From positions 1 to 64,000 of the forward strand of contig NZ_PIQA01000013.1 in the NCBI RefSeq assembly GCF_003987095.1: a DNA stretch of 64,000 nt, in the 5' to 3' direction. Under the pieces are notes generated by a model that did no database searches, had not been told where the DNA came from, and saw nothing but the letters and a program-made list of their open reading frames with translations. The stretch is from Idiomarina piscisalsi. GTDB taxonomy: Bacteria; Pseudomonadota; Gammaproteobacteria; Enterobacterales; Alteromonadaceae. Position numbers and translations under genes: made by a program. Shown here one piece after another: positions 10,029-19,786 of this stretch. Numbering within the stretch: the first letter of the stretch is position 1; every line of letters starts with the position of its first letter.

Positions 10029-12200
10029 ATGAGTACACACCCTCTTCTGGCAGAACTGAATGAAAGGCAGCAGCAAGCTGTATCGGCACCCGACGGGCAT
10101 ATGCTGGTGCTGGCTGGCGCCGGAAGTGGTAAAACTCGGGTGCTGGTACACCGTATTGCCTGGCTCATTCAACAACAAAACTACTCTCCATTCAGTATCT
10201 TAGCGGTCACCTTTACCAACAAAGCGGCGGCGGAAATGCGTGGCCGGGTTGAGCAGCTAGTAGGCAGCTCCGTGCGAGGCATGTGGATTGGCACCTTCCA
10301 TGGTTTAGCGCATAGGTTGTTAAGAGCGCACTATATGGATGTCGGGCTACCACAAAACTTTCAAATACTCGACAGTGATGACCAGCAGCGACTGATTAAA
10401 CGCCTGATAAAAAGCCTCAACCTAGACGACAAGCGTTGGCCGGCAAAACAAGCGCAGTGGTACATCAACGGCAAGAAAGACGAAGGGTTACGAGCCGAGC
10501 ATATCGAAACTTACGACCCAACCGAGCAGACACTGAAAGAAATTTACCAGCTGTACCAGGAAAGCTGTGACCGCGCTGGTTTGGTGGACTTTGCCGAGCT
10601 GCTGTTAAGGGCGCACGAGCTGCTGAGAAATAACCGTATTGTACGAGAGCATTACCAGAACCGCTTTCGTCATATTTTGGTGGACGAATTTCAGGATACC
10701 AACTCCATTCAGTATGCCTGGGTGAGGTTGTTAGCAGGCGCGCAGAACAGCGTGACTATTGTTGGTGATGACGACCAGTCTATTTACGGCTGGCGCGGCG
10801 CCAAAGTCGAAAATATTCATCAGTTCTTAGAAGACTTTGCCGGCGCACAAACCATTCGTCTGGAGCAGAACTACCGCTCAACCAGCACTATTTTGAAAGC
10901 AGCAAACTCAGTCATTTCTAATAACTCGGGCCGCCTGGGCAAAGACTTATGGACTGAAGGGAACGAGGGTGAGCCCATTAGCCTTTATGCGGGCTTTAAC
11001 GAAATGGATGAAGCTCGTTATATAGTATCGCAAATCGAAGGCTGGCGAGATAATGGCAATTCGCTACAAGATGTCGCTATTTTGTATCGAAGTAACGCAC
11101 AGTCGCGTATTTTAGAAGAAGCTTTGCTGCATGCAAGGCTGCCGTATCGTATTTATGGTGGTTTGCGCTTCTTCGAGCGTCAGGAAATTAAGGATGCGCT
11201 GGCTTACTTGAGAATTTTAGGTAACCGGGACGATGATGCTGCGCTTGAACGTGTCATTAATACCCCTGCCCGTGGCATTGGCGGACGCACCATGGACATT
11301 ATTCGTCAGGCGTCACGGGAGCGCGCTGAGTCATTGTGGAACGCGGCTAAGTACATGGTGAACGAAAAACAGTTGGCCGGACGTGCACGAAACGCAGTAG
11401 GCAGCTTCCTCGACTTTATTGAAGAGCTTGATGATGAAACCGAAGAATTCAGCTTAGGCCGCTTAAGTGACGAAGTTATAAAGAAAAGCGGCTTAATGGC
11501 CATGTACGAGGCAGAAAAAGGCGAAAAAGCAGAAACACGGGTAGAAAACTTGAAAGAGCTGGTTACTGCGTGTGAGAACTTCACCCTGGATGACGCTGAA
11601 GAGGAAATGACGCCACTTAACGCGTTTCTGGCGCATGCAGCCTTAGAGGCGGGTGAAGAGCAAGCGGATGAGTATCAGGATGCTGTCCAGCTCATGACAT
11701 TACACAGCGCAAAAGGTCTGGAATTTCCTTTGGTGTTCATGACGGGCGTTGAGGAAGGTATGTTTCCGTCGCAGCAGTCGATGGATGAACCGGGCAGACT
11801 CGAAGAAGAGCGCCGTCTTTGTTATGTAGGTATGACTCGGGCTATGCAAAAGTTAGTGCTTACTTACGCAGAGCAGCGTCGTATTTATGGTCAGGAGTTG
11901 TTTCACAGAATCAGCCGGTTTATTGCGGAAATCCCACCCGATACGCTACACGAAGTTCGTGCGCAAACCAGTGTTGAAAAGCCATCGAGTTACAGCCGCT
12001 TTAATAACGCGGCCAGCCACGAAGCTTTTGATCAGACCGGTTACACGCTGGGTCAGCGCGTTCGCCACCCGAAATTTGGGGAAGGCACCGTGCTCAATTA
12101 TGAAGGTACCGGCCCGCAGTCACGTGTTCAAATTAACTTCGACAATGTGGGCAGCAAGTGGTTAGTTGTTGCCTACGCTCGGTTGGATCCTGTGTTCTAA
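10029..12200 (+). CDS. uvrD: DNA helicase II UvrD
   Basis: A 723-residue 3'-5' SF1A helicase for nucleotide excision and mismatch repair. Motifs in order are Q (LNERQQQAV), Walker A AGAGSGKT, FTNKAAAEMR, Walker B VDEFQDTN, GDDDQSIYGWRGA, EQNYRS, LMTLHSAKGLEFP and VGMTRA. The variable tail ends with the UvrD C-terminal Tudor-like block (HPKFGEGTVLNYEGTG), which binds partner proteins in E. coli. It is preceded by a LexA box, implying damage induction. Confidence 0.97.
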   Translation: MSTHPLLAELNERQQQAVSAPDGHMLVLAGAGSGKTRVLVHRIAWLIQQQNYSPFSILAVTFTNKAAAEMRGRVEQLVGSSVRGMWIGTFHGLAHRLLRAHYMDVGLPQNFQILDSDDQQRLIKRLIKSLNLDDKRWPAKQAQWYINGKKDEGLRAEHIETYDPTEQTLKEIYQLYQESCDRAGLVDFAELLLRAHELLRNNRIVREHYQNRFRHILVDEFQDTNSIQYAWVRLLAGAQNSVTIVGDDDQSIYGWRGAKVENIHQFLEDFAGAQTIRLEQNYRSTSTILKAANSVISNNSGRLGKDLWTEGNEGEPISLYAGFNEMDEARYIVSQIEGWRDNGNSLQDVAILYRSNAQSRILEEALLHARLPYRIYGGLRFFERQEIKDALAYLRILGNRDDDAALERVINTPARGIGGRTMDIIRQASRERAESLWNAAKYMVNEKQLAGRARNAVGSFLDFIEELDDETEEFSLGRLSDEVIKKSGLMAMYEAEKGEKAETRVENLKELVTACENFTLDDAEEEMTPLNAFLAHAALEAGEEQADEYQDAVQLMTLHSAKGLEFPLVFMTGVEEGMFPSQQSMDEPGRLEEERRLCYVGMTRAMQKLVLTYAEQRRIYGQELFHRISRFIAEIPPDTLHEVRAQTSVEKPSSYSRFNNAASHEAFDQTGYTLGQRVRHPKFGEGTVLNYEGTGPQSRVQINFDNVGSKWLVVAYARLDPVF

Positions 12201-12274
12201 GTGTAAAGTAGTGATCAAAAAGTGCATTTTTCAACTATGTTTATAGTACATACATGAAAATTTGGAGGTGCTTT

Positions 12275-12697
12275 ATGAAACGCACTGCAAATGCACAGTG
12301 GAAAGGCAGTATTAAAGAAGGTTCAGGTGTTGTATCAACACAAAGTGGCATATTGGACAACACCCAATATTCGTTTAAAAGTCGCTTTGAAGACGGCAAA
12401 GGCACCAACCCCGAAGAGCTCATAGGTGCCGCTCATGCGGGCTGTTACGCCATGGCGTTTTCCTTAATGCTCGGAGAAGCGGGTTATGAGCCTGACAATA
12501 TTGATGCAAAAGCAGAGGTCTCTCTGGTAGAACAAGACGGCGGCTTTGCGATTGATAAAATTCATCTAACGGTAAAAGCCAGTATTCCGGATATTAGCGA
12601 GGACAAGTTTCAGGAGTTGGCAAACAACGCCAAAGAAGGTTGTCCGGTCAGCAAGGTGCTAAACGCTGACATCTCAATGGATGCCAGCCTCAGCTGA
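12275..12697 (+). CDS. osmC: OsmC-type peroxiredoxin
   Basis: A 140-residue thiol peroxidase of the OsmC branch, which reduces organic hydroperoxides. The two reactive cysteines lie in AHAGCYAMAF and EGCPVSKVL, and the Arg/Glu pair (SRFED, NPEELI) is present. The ATG at 12275 has GGAGG 6 bases upstream; the earlier in-frame ATG at 12254 lacks one and adds residues foreign to the family. The 3' end overlaps the convergent rarD by 24 bases. It interrupts the uvrD-rarD order of E. coli, so it was probably inserted. Confidence 0.9.
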   Translation: MKRTANAQWKGSIKEGSGVVSTQSGILDNTQYSFKSRFEDGKGTNPEELIGAAHAGCYAMAFSLMLGEAGYEPDNIDAKAEVSLVEQDGGFAIDKIHLTVKASIPDISEDKFQELANNAKEGCPVSKVLNADISMDASLS

Positions 12698-13606
12698 AGC
12701 TAATTTCTTCGCTTTTCTATCTCGCTGGCGCTGTATAATAGAGTCAAAGCTATACAGTGCCAGTGCACTCCAGATAATAATAAATGTGACCAGCTTACTC
12801 TCATCCAGAGGCTCGCCGTAAATAGCGACCGCTAGTATGAACATAAGCGTTGGCGCAATGTACTGAAAAAAGCCTAAGGTCGCATAGCGGAGCCGTTGCG
12901 CGGCTGCGGTAAAGCAAAGCAGTGGAATGGTTGTCACTAAACCGGCTGCTACCAGTAATAAATTCAGCGTCCATGGGTTGGCCGTTAAGTCACTGGATGC
13001 CGAGCTGGCAAACCCGAACAAATAAATCAGCATAACCGGCAGTAATATGGCGGTTTCCAGCCACAATCCACTAATTGAGTCGACAGGCAAACGCTTACGA
13101 ATAGCGCCGTAAGTGGCAAAGCTGGAGGCCAATGCCAAAGCAACCCAAGGCACCGAACCGAAGGTAATAACCTGAATAGCGACACCAACCACGGCTAAAC
13201 CAATAGCAACCAGTTGCAGGCGACGCATACGCTCTGAGAAGAAAATCATGCCTATGGCCACATTCAGCAAGGGGTTGATGTAATAACCAAGGCTGGCGTC
13301 CAGCATGTGGTCGCTGTTAACTGCCCAAATAAACAAGAACCAGTTACCACCGAGCAGACAAGTGGCTAGAGTGAGCCGAATGACGAGCTTGCGGCTTTTT
13401 AAAATGGGGCGAATGCGGTCTAGTCGTTTCATAGCAACAATTAACACAAAGACCATCACAAAAGCCCAAATAATACGATGAGCGAGTATCTCAAAAGCCG
13501 GAACTTGCTTTACGAGTTTGAAGTAAACAGGAGCAACGCCCCAAAATGTGTAGGCAGCAAGTGCGAAGAAAACGCCCTGCCGGGCCCGAACAGCGTCATC
13601 GGACAT
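12674..13606 (-). CDS. rarD: RarD, EamA/DMT-superfamily transporter
   Basis: A 310-residue inner-membrane protein with about ten helices in two EamA repeats. The start is characteristic (GVFFALAAYTFWGVAPVYFKL), as are NWFLFIWAVN and the FFQYIAPTLMFILA helix. RarD proteins are linked to chloramphenicol tolerance, but the substrate is uncertain. The gene lies in its ancestral neighbourhood between uvrD and recQ, on the minus strand, with the thioesterase gene upstream. Confidence 0.92.
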   Translation of the reverse strand: MSDDAVRARQGVFFALAAYTFWGVAPVYFKLVKQVPAFEILAHRIIWAFVMVFVLIVAMKRLDRIRPILKSRKLVIRLTLATCLLGGNWFLFIWAVNSDHMLDASLGYYINPLLNVAIGMIFFSERMRRLQLVAIGLAVVGVAIQVITFGSVPWVALALASSFATYGAIRKRLPVDSISGLWLETAILLPVMLIYLFGFASSASSDLTANPWTLNLLLVAAGLVTTIPLLCFTAAAQRLRYATLGFFQYIAPTLMFILAVAIYGEPLDESKLVTFIIIWSALALYSFDSIIQRQRDRKAKKLASAEAGIH

Positions 13607-13628
13607 ACTGGCTTTCCTTAATCAGAGA

Positions 13629-14093
13629 TTAACCGACCAGGTAGGTGCCGGTTCCAAAAGCGATGTGCGTGCCTTCCTCGTTATGCAGCTCCATACGAGC
13701 AACGGCCACTTTGTTTCCTGAACGAATAATAGTGGCACTGGCGATAAAGGTTTTACCTCGGCCTGGGCGAAGAAAATCAACACGCAAATCAATTGTACCA
13801 CAACGGCTGAGACGCTCCATAAGGTAACTTTCGCTGGGGTCTTCTAAACGGTCAACCATGCCCGCTATCGCAACCAGGCCACCGGCGGTATCTAACGCTG
13901 TTGCAGTGACACCACCGTGCAAAATACGTTGTGGAACATTACCTAATAACTCGTCTTTCCATTGGAACTTTAGTTCGCCCCGGGCCGGGTTAAACTCCGT
14001 AATTTCGAAGCCAAGTAACTGTTGAAACGGCACCAGCGTGTTCATAAAGTCGGAAACTTTTGTCAGTATTGTTTGTGTATCCATTTTGGGCAT
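13629..14093 (-). CDS. yigI: YigI-like hotdog thioesterase
   Basis: A 154-residue PaaI/YigI-type acyl-CoA thioesterase. The hotdog signature is ILHGGVTATALDTAGG, followed by LRVDFLRPGRGK and a final TGTYLVG strand. E. coli YigI acts on medium- and long-chain acyl-CoAs; the substrate here is not shown. It lies 22 bases before rarD on the same strand, so the two are probably co-transcribed. A start three codons later (MDTQ) is equally possible. Confidence 0.85.
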   Translation of the reverse strand: MPKMDTQTILTKVSDFMNTLVPFQQLLGFEITEFNPARGELKFQWKDELLGNVPQRILHGGVTATALDTAGGLVAIAGMVDRLEDPSESYLMERLSRCGTIDLRVDFLRPGRGKTFIASATIIRSGNKVAVARMELHNEEGTHIAFGTGTYLVG

Positions 14094-14152
14094 GGTTATT
14101 AATGAACAGGACGCTTACAATAAGAGGATGTTACTTAATAAGTCAATAAACG

Positions 14153-16015
14153 ATGCCGACCATGAGTAGTAGCGCAGTCAGCACTGCAGAACAACTGGCG
14201 CCAAATCCGCTTCAGTCCAAGCTTGAATCTGTCTTTGGCTATCACGAATTTCGTGAAGGTCAGGAGGCGATTATGCAGGCGGCACTGGAGGGGCGCGACT
14301 CGCTGGTGCTTATGCCAACGGGAGGTGGCAAGTCTTTATGTTACCAGCTGCCGGCTATTTGTAGCGACGGGGTTGCGGTGGTTATTTCTCCGCTATTGTC
14401 CCTGATGCAGGATCAGGTCGAGGCGTTAAACGCGCTGGATATAAAAGCAGCGACTTTGCATTCAGGCGTGTCAGCAGAACAATCGATGAGTACATTGCAG
14501 GCGTTGCAACGAGGCGACATTAAGCTGCTTTACGTCAGCCCCGAACGCATATTACAGCCGAGCTTTATTGAACGCTTACAAACGCTGAACCTGTCGTTTA
14601 TCGCTGTTGACGAAGCGCATTGCATTAGCCAGTGGGGACATGACTTCCGGCCTGAGTACGGGCAGCTGGGTGTGTTACGCAGCTATTTGCCCAATACCCC
14701 TTTTATGGCGTTAACCGCCACAGCGGACTCTGCCACCCAGCACGACATTATTGAGCGATTGCATTTGAATGCGCCATTGGTTCATCGCAGCTCGTTTGAT
14801 CGCCCCAATATTCGCTATGTTGTTCAGGAAAAGTATAAGCCGCTAAAACAGGTTAAAGACTACGTCAAAAAGCAAAAAGGCGCGGCCGGTATTATTTATT
14901 GCGGTAGCCGAAAGAAGACAGAGGAATTGGCGGAAAGCTTGCAGCAGTCCGGTGTTCGGGCGGCGCCGTACCATGCGGGCTTAGAGCATAAGCTTAAAGA
15001 GACAACGCTACGACAGTTCCTGCGTGACGATATTGATGTCGTTGTGGCGACTGTTGCGTTTGGTATGGGTATTAACAAGCCAAATATCCGTTTTGTCGTG
15101 CATTTCGACATTCCGCGCAGCGTCGAGTCTTACTATCAGGAAACTGGGCGTGCCGGGCGTGACGGTCTTCCTGCTGAAGCGATGATGCTTTACGATCCGC
15201 GAGATGCTCAGTGGATCCGGCGCATGATAGACGAGCACGATAATGAACAGCGCCGAGCGGTGGAAGCGCAGAAATTCTCAGCCATGCAGGCCATGGCGGA
15301 AGCTCAGACCTGCCGCCGCCTTGTTGTATTGAATTATTTTAACGAATATTCCGACAAAGAATGCGGAAACTGCGACTTGTGTCTGGATCCGCCCACTCGA
15401 TACGACGCACTTGAAGACGCTCAGAAAGCGCTAAGCTGTGTGTACCGGGTCGGACAACAGTTTGGTATTAATCATGTCGTTGAGGTACTGCGCGGCTCAA
15501 AGGCTCAACGGATTATCGAGTTAGGCCATGACCAGTTAACAACCTACGGACTGGGGCGGTCAAAACCCCAAGAGCATTGGTTTTCGGTATTGCGGCAACT
15601 TATTCACCGCGGGCTTATTATTCAGGATATCCGCCGGTTTGCCGCCCTGCAGCTGACTGAGGCGGCACGACCTGTTTTAAAAGGTGAAGTGCCGTTAGAA
15701 TTAGCCAAGCCAAGGCTAGAGCTGACCGCAACAAAAACCCGAATTACCGACCGTGGTGACTACAATAAAATACTGTTCAGGCGGTTGCGGAAACTACGCA
15801 AAGATATTGCTGACAAAGAGCAAGTGGCACCGTTTGTGGTATTCAGCGATGCTGCGTTAGTGGAAATGTGTGTACATTATCCGACCACGGCTGATGATAT
15901 GCTCGATATAAACGGTGTTGGTGACGTGAAACTGGCTCGGTATGGTCAGGAATTTATGAGTGCAATTGAAGCGTTTTTGTCAGGAGCAAGTGAGCGGCAG
16001 CTATTTAATGGATGA
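14153..16015 (+). CDS. recQ: ATP-dependent DNA helicase RecQ
   Basis: A 620-residue full-length RecQ. Walker A is MPTGGGKSLCYQLPA, Walker B VDEAHCISQWGHDFR, and motif VI ETGRAGRDG. The RQC zinc cysteines lie in AQTCRRL and CGNCDLC, followed by the winged helix and a C-terminal HRDC domain (MLDINGVGDVKLARYG). It unwinds recombination and fork intermediates with RecFOR or RecJ. The start at 14153 or 14162 cannot be decided. Confidence 0.97.
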   Translation: MPTMSSSAVSTAEQLAPNPLQSKLESVFGYHEFREGQEAIMQAALEGRDSLVLMPTGGGKSLCYQLPAICSDGVAVVISPLLSLMQDQVEALNALDIKAATLHSGVSAEQSMSTLQALQRGDIKLLYVSPERILQPSFIERLQTLNLSFIAVDEAHCISQWGHDFRPEYGQLGVLRSYLPNTPFMALTATADSATQHDIIERLHLNAPLVHRSSFDRPNIRYVVQEKYKPLKQVKDYVKKQKGAAGIIYCGSRKKTEELAESLQQSGVRAAPYHAGLEHKLKETTLRQFLRDDIDVVVATVAFGMGINKPNIRFVVHFDIPRSVESYYQETGRAGRDGLPAEAMMLYDPRDAQWIRRMIDEHDNEQRRAVEAQKFSAMQAMAEAQTCRRLVVLNYFNEYSDKECGNCDLCLDPPTRYDALEDAQKALSCVYRVGQQFGINHVVEVLRGSKAQRIIELGHDQLTTYGLGRSKPQEHWFSVLRQLIHRGLIIQDIRRFAALQLTEAARPVLKGEVPLELAKPRLELTATKTRITDRGDYNKILFRRLRKLRKDIADKEQVAPFVVFSDAALVEMCVHYPTTADDMLDINGVGDVKLARYGQEFMSAIEAFLSGASERQLFNG

Positions 16016-16280
16016 AGCAAACGGCCATTCAGTCATTACTTTAAACAGTAAACCGGCAGAGCAAGAGCTCGATAGCTGGGTGGCTGCGTTATGCGACACA
16101 TTGGATGCGCGTATTCGCGAAAAAGAAATTGCAGCTGATCAGTTTTGCTGGCGTCTGACTATTAATAATCAGCACTGGCTATTATTCTATTCAGACATTT
16201 GCGATGCGGTATGGTTGCAGGCTCTAGAAGAGATGAGCGAAGAGGTTATAACGAACTTACGACATGCAGACTATATTTAA
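15990..16280 (+). CDS. small DUF3630-like protein
   Basis: About 96 residues, acidic and soluble, with a conserved-looking core of WRLTINNQHWLLFYSD and the helix VWLQALEEM. I believe it belongs to the DUF3630 group often found next to recQ; function unknown. A GTG at 15990 follows AGGAG by 3 bases; ATG at 16008 is the alternative. It overlaps recQ by 26 bases and the next gene by 17. Confidence 0.7.
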   Translation: MSGSYLMDEANGHSVITLNSKPAEQELDSWVAALCDTLDARIREKEIAADQFCWRLTINNQHWLLFYSDICDAVWLQALEEMSEEVITNLRHADYI

Positions 16281-19044
16281 ACACGCGCTATGGCTGTTAC
16301 TGTTGCTTCCGCTGCTGGCTGGTGCAGAAGTTCGCACGCCCGTTTCTGTGTCAGCTCAAACCTCTAAAGTTACGCTGAATCAGCATTTCAAATACCGTGT
16401 CGTCGATGCGTCAGTACCGGTTGATAGACTTGCCGTTAATGAACCGTCGCGTTGGTTAAGTCCCGCGGAGCTCAGTGAACATAATTATGCAGGTACCAAG
16501 CCCAATATATGGAGCAGTGTTCCGCTTTATAATCGGAGTAATCGGTCTCAAACCTTTTATGTGAAATTCAGTGACCCGTTTTTATCGTCGGTGAGTGTGT
16601 TTGTGCTCGACTCCAGTGGCACTCCCTTGAGTCAGTTATCTAATAGCTTTTCAACGCCATTGATGCAGCGTCCACACTTATCTCATGAGCACGTGTTGCC
16701 GGTTACCCTGCCTGCTAATCAAACCGTCTGGCTGGTGACTGCAGTGCAACAATGGCCGGAGCAAATGCCGACTATTAGTTTGTGGCAGTCGACCGAACTA
16801 GAGCTGCGCCAACAGCAACAACAAACCGCATTGGGTGTAAACGCTGGTATCCTTATTCTGCTGGCTTTGGCTGCTTTTGTCTCCGCACAGCTTTTCAAAA
16901 GCCGGCTATTGCTGACGTTTGGTTGTGTCAGTGCTGCATTTACCTTGTCTCTGCTACTTCACAGTGGTGTCTGGATAACTTATTTCTCTCCTTATTCTCC
17001 GGACTTGGCTGCAGCGTTAAAAACTTATGTCAGCCAATTGCTGGTACTGACACTTTGTTGGTTTATTTGGGAATGGGGGCGCTTTCGTTTCCGGTTGTCC
17101 CGTTTTAACCGTATTGGTTACGTGGTTTTGGCGGCTGCTCTGGGTTTCACTATTAGTTTACCGTGGCTGGATGACCGCTGGCAGAGCGCATTGCTTATTG
17201 CGCAGGTTAATGGTGTGTTGATATGGGCTGCGGTTGTTGTGCTTCGCAGTATCCAGAAACAGCCAATTTCCGGCTTTCGTTGGCAAACATTCTTGTTGGC
17301 GATAACGGTTATTGTTGCTTGGTTACTCATATCGCCACGTTATAACCCTATCTGGGAAGGTGTATCTGGCTTACTACTCTACAGTGCCATGACGATAACC
17401 ACGATGATGTTTTTGCTGGCGCTGGAAAGACACCGATTGAACCGATTAATGCGCCGTATTGTCGGGCTTAAAAAGAATAGAAAGACGCTAAGAAGAAGGT
17501 TGTGGCAGTTGCTGCAACGTACGGGTGAGGGCTGGTTCCGACTTAATGACGATGGTTCGTTTAAACAGGTAAACCAGCAAATGTTAACGATTTTGGCGGC
17601 GCACTCGTTCGACCAGGTTAAAGCCCACTGGCCCAAAGGGTTTGTTATTGAGGGTAAGAGGCAGCTTACTTCTGTCGACCGGTTAGACGGTCGGAAAATT
17701 TGGCTCGATGTCGAATATTTTGGTGATAACACCGGCCGTATTTCTGATGTTACCAAGTGCATGGAAGCTGAAATTCACCTCGATTTTCTGGCTCACCATG
17801 ATGCAGTAACCGGCTTATTAAATGTACGCGAGCTTAGGCGTTTATTGCAGTCTCGGCTCGACGCCCAAAAGGCGGCCTGCGTAACTATTATTAAGCTGTC
17901 TGGTTTGGAAGTTATTGCCGATCAGGCCGGTGCTGATGCCAAAGACCAAGCCATTTTGCAGCTTGCTATAAACCTGAAGAAAAAGGCGCCTAAGTACTCG
18001 CGCATTGCAAGGGTTAGCGAGCATGAGATTGCGCTGCTGAATACCGACGATGAGCAATCCGTTTTCGCACAGGCGCATCGGTTGGTGCAATATTGTAAAG
18101 AGTTTCGCTTCAACAGTGACAGACGTATTTATCAGATCACTGCCCATGCCGGTATTGCTTATTCGGACTCCTCTGAAGTGTCTGCCAGTACATTACTGCG
18201 GCAAGCTCGGGAGGCGTTAAAACTTGCTATGCAGCAAGGTGATTACAGAGTTCACTCATACAGTGAAGCTGACCAGAAACGCTTATTAGGCGAAGCCGAG
18301 TTAGAGTGGGAGCAGAAGCTTAAGCAAGCATTAAGAGAGGAAAACTGGACGCTCTATGTCCAGCCCATAGTCAGTGCGGCGCGTAACGCCGACAAACACT
18401 GTATCGAGTTACTGCTCCGCTTGCCCGACTCGAATACGGATGAGCCTATAGCACCCCAGCAATTTTTGCGTGCTGCGTTGCGGGCAGGCGTCATGGGCAA
18501 GGCTGATCGCTGGCTAGTGCGGGAGGCCGTCGAGCATTTCAATGAAAACCCATTTGAGGCAACCCGAACCTGGCGTTGTCACATTAATTTGTCGACTCAG
18601 AGTCTTGAAGATGACGGCTTTATTCAATTCATTGAAGCGGCGCTTAAAAACTCGGTTATCCAGCCTAACCAGTTGGTGTTTGAGGTGTCTGAGCCCGATG
18701 CTTTCAAACATTTCGACCAAACGTATCAGTTGTTTAAAAACTTAAAAGAGCTGGGTATTGGTACGGCAATAGATCAGTTTGGCAGCAGCTATAACTCGTT
18801 TCAATTATTAAGGCAGTTACCGTTAACGCAAATAAAAGTGAATCGGTTCTGGGTTCAGAATATGCTTATCGACACTATAGATGCTGAGCTTGTCGCAAGT
18901 TGCGTTCGCTTAGCCAAAGCGGCCAACGTGGAGGTTTGTGCCGTTGGTGTAGAGAGTGACGAAGTTCGAATTAAACTCACTCAGCTGGGCGTAGACTATA
19001 TCCAGGGCTTTGTCTGTGGGCACCCAGTCGAGTGGCAACGTTAA
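16264..19044 (+). CDS. 7TM-DISM membrane protein with degenerate GGDEF and EAL domains
   Basis: A 926-residue protein. It has a signal peptide (about 1-21), a periplasmic 7TMR-DISM sensing domain (about 30-180), seven helices (about 190-395), a short coiled coil and a PAS-like segment (about 415-500). A GGDEF fold starts at about 510, but the signature near 583 reads VSEHE, so cyclase activity is unlikely. The EAL domain (about 690-926) has ELL in place of EAL. It keeps HINLS and the Glu of VFEVSE but has DQFG where catalytic members have DDFG. The likely job is binding c-di-GMP or a partner, as with CsrD, which is inference. Confidence 0.85.
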   Translation: MQTIFKHALWLLLLLPLLAGAEVRTPVSVSAQTSKVTLNQHFKYRVVDASVPVDRLAVNEPSRWLSPAELSEHNYAGTKPNIWSSVPLYNRSNRSQTFYVKFSDPFLSSVSVFVLDSSGTPLSQLSNSFSTPLMQRPHLSHEHVLPVTLPANQTVWLVTAVQQWPEQMPTISLWQSTELELRQQQQQTALGVNAGILILLALAAFVSAQLFKSRLLLTFGCVSAAFTLSLLLHSGVWITYFSPYSPDLAAALKTYVSQLLVLTLCWFIWEWGRFRFRLSRFNRIGYVVLAAALGFTISLPWLDDRWQSALLIAQVNGVLIWAAVVVLRSIQKQPISGFRWQTFLLAITVIVAWLLISPRYNPIWEGVSGLLLYSAMTITTMMFLLALERHRLNRLMRRIVGLKKNRKTLRRRLWQLLQRTGEGWFRLNDDGSFKQVNQQMLTILAAHSFDQVKAHWPKGFVIEGKRQLTSVDRLDGRKIWLDVEYFGDNTGRISDVTKCMEAEIHLDFLAHHDAVTGLLNVRELRRLLQSRLDAQKAACVTIIKLSGLEVIADQAGADAKDQAILQLAINLKKKAPKYSRIARVSEHEIALLNTDDEQSVFAQAHRLVQYCKEFRFNSDRRIYQITAHAGIAYSDSSEVSASTLLRQAREALKLAMQQGDYRVHSYSEADQKRLLGEAELEWEQKLKQALREENWTLYVQPIVSAARNADKHCIELLLRLPDSNTDEPIAPQQFLRAALRAGVMGKADRWLVREAVEHFNENPFEATRTWRCHINLSTQSLEDDGFIQFIEAALKNSVIQPNQLVFEVSEPDAFKHFDQTYQLFKNLKELGIGTAIDQFGSSYNSFQLLRQLPLTQIKVNRFWVQNMLIDTIDAELVASCVRLAKAANVEVCAVGVESDEVRIKLTQLGVDYIQGFVCGHPVEWQR

Positions 19045-19048
19045 AAAA

Positions 19049-19067
19049 GGGCGGTTATTCACCGCCC
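19049..19067 (-). terminator. intrinsic terminator after the Hsp20 gene
   Basis: GGGCGGT (19049-19055) and ACCGCCC (19061-19067) form a perfect 7-bp stem with a 5-base loop. On the minus strand it is followed by six T residues (19043-19048), so it ends the minus-strand hsp20 transcript. Confidence 0.8.
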
Positions 19068-19085
19068 CTCATCCAGTGCATTAAT

Positions 19086-19559
19086 TTACGCAGCACTTTC
19101 TTTGCTTTTAGAACGATCTTCCAGCAGATCTTTAGTCGAGCTGCCGATGCTAATGCGTTTTGGCTTCATGGCTTCGGGAATGTTCTTCACTAAGCCAATA
19201 GTCAACAGACCGTTTTTCAAAGCAGCGCCAGTGACTTCAATGTGTTCAGCTAAGCTGAACTTACGTTCGAAGGCACGGTTTGCAATGCCGCGATGCAGAA
19301 ATTCACGTTTTTCGTTTTCTTCGGCTTTTTTACCGGTCACACGAAGAACGCCGTTTTCTACTTCAATTTCTAAGTCACTATCCTCGAAACCTGCAACCGC
19401 CAAGGTAATGGCGTATTGGTTCTCTGCTACCAATTCAATGTTGTAGGGAGGATACCCAGTTGCACCAGTATCTGAGCGTAGTGCCGAATCCAGCAAAGAT
19501 GCCATACGGTCAAATCCTACACTGCTACGATATAGAGGGCTTAAGTCGATAGTTGCCAT
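19086..19559 (-). CDS. small heat-shock protein, IbpA-like Hsp20
   Basis: A 157-residue ATP-independent holdase. The N-terminus (MATIDLSPLYRSSVGFDR) is typical of IbpA/IbpB, followed by the alpha-crystallin domain (PYNIELVAENQYAITLAVAG to LKNGLLTIGL) and a tail with the I-x-I motif (RISIG). The ATG at 19559 has AAGGAG 7 bases upstream; an ATG two codons earlier is too close to that site. A terminator follows. It probably hands aggregating proteins to DnaK/ClpB. Confidence 0.93.
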   Translation of the reverse strand: MATIDLSPLYRSSVGFDRMASLLDSALRSDTGATGYPPYNIELVAENQYAITLAVAGFEDSDLEIEVENGVLRVTGKKAEENEKREFLHRGIANRAFERKFSLAEHIEVTGAALKNGLLTIGLVKNIPEAMKPKRISIGSSTKDLLEDRSKSKESAA

Positions 19560-19597
19560 AGTCATTCTCCTTAGAAGCAATAACTGTTAAATGGTTA

Positions 19598-19627
19598 ATA
19601 AATTGACACAGCGTGTGTCGTTACAAG
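19598..19627 (-). promoter_or_regulatory. possible sigma-32-like promoter of the Hsp20 gene
   Basis: On the minus strand CTTGTAA (19621-19627) is followed after 15 bases by CAATTTAT (19598-19605). The -35 resembles the heat-shock CTTGAAA; the -10 is a poor match to CCCCATNT. It is proposed mainly because the gene is a heat-shock gene. Confidence 0.3.
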
Positions 19628-19786
19628 GCGGCTCTCTTTGAGACACCAGCCTTACCCTTTAAATGTGTACTGGCAAAATGGCTTTCAAGAGGTTTTTTGA
19701 AATTTTTTGATTGGACTCTGCGCAAAGGCACTCTATTATCGACTGATAGGAAGTTATTTTCTGGCGAACATAACAGGGAAACAACT

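Noticed and set aside
13645-13827. Plus-strand reading frame inside the thioesterase gene
   Set aside because: It is a shadow of the minus-strand hotdog gene, with no ribosome site or family resemblance.
19613-19786. N-terminal extension of the unknown gene before MscS
   Set aside because: It crosses the likely Hsp20 promoter region and encodes a Cys/Lys-rich stretch unlike the rest; ATG at 19787 has a ribosome site.
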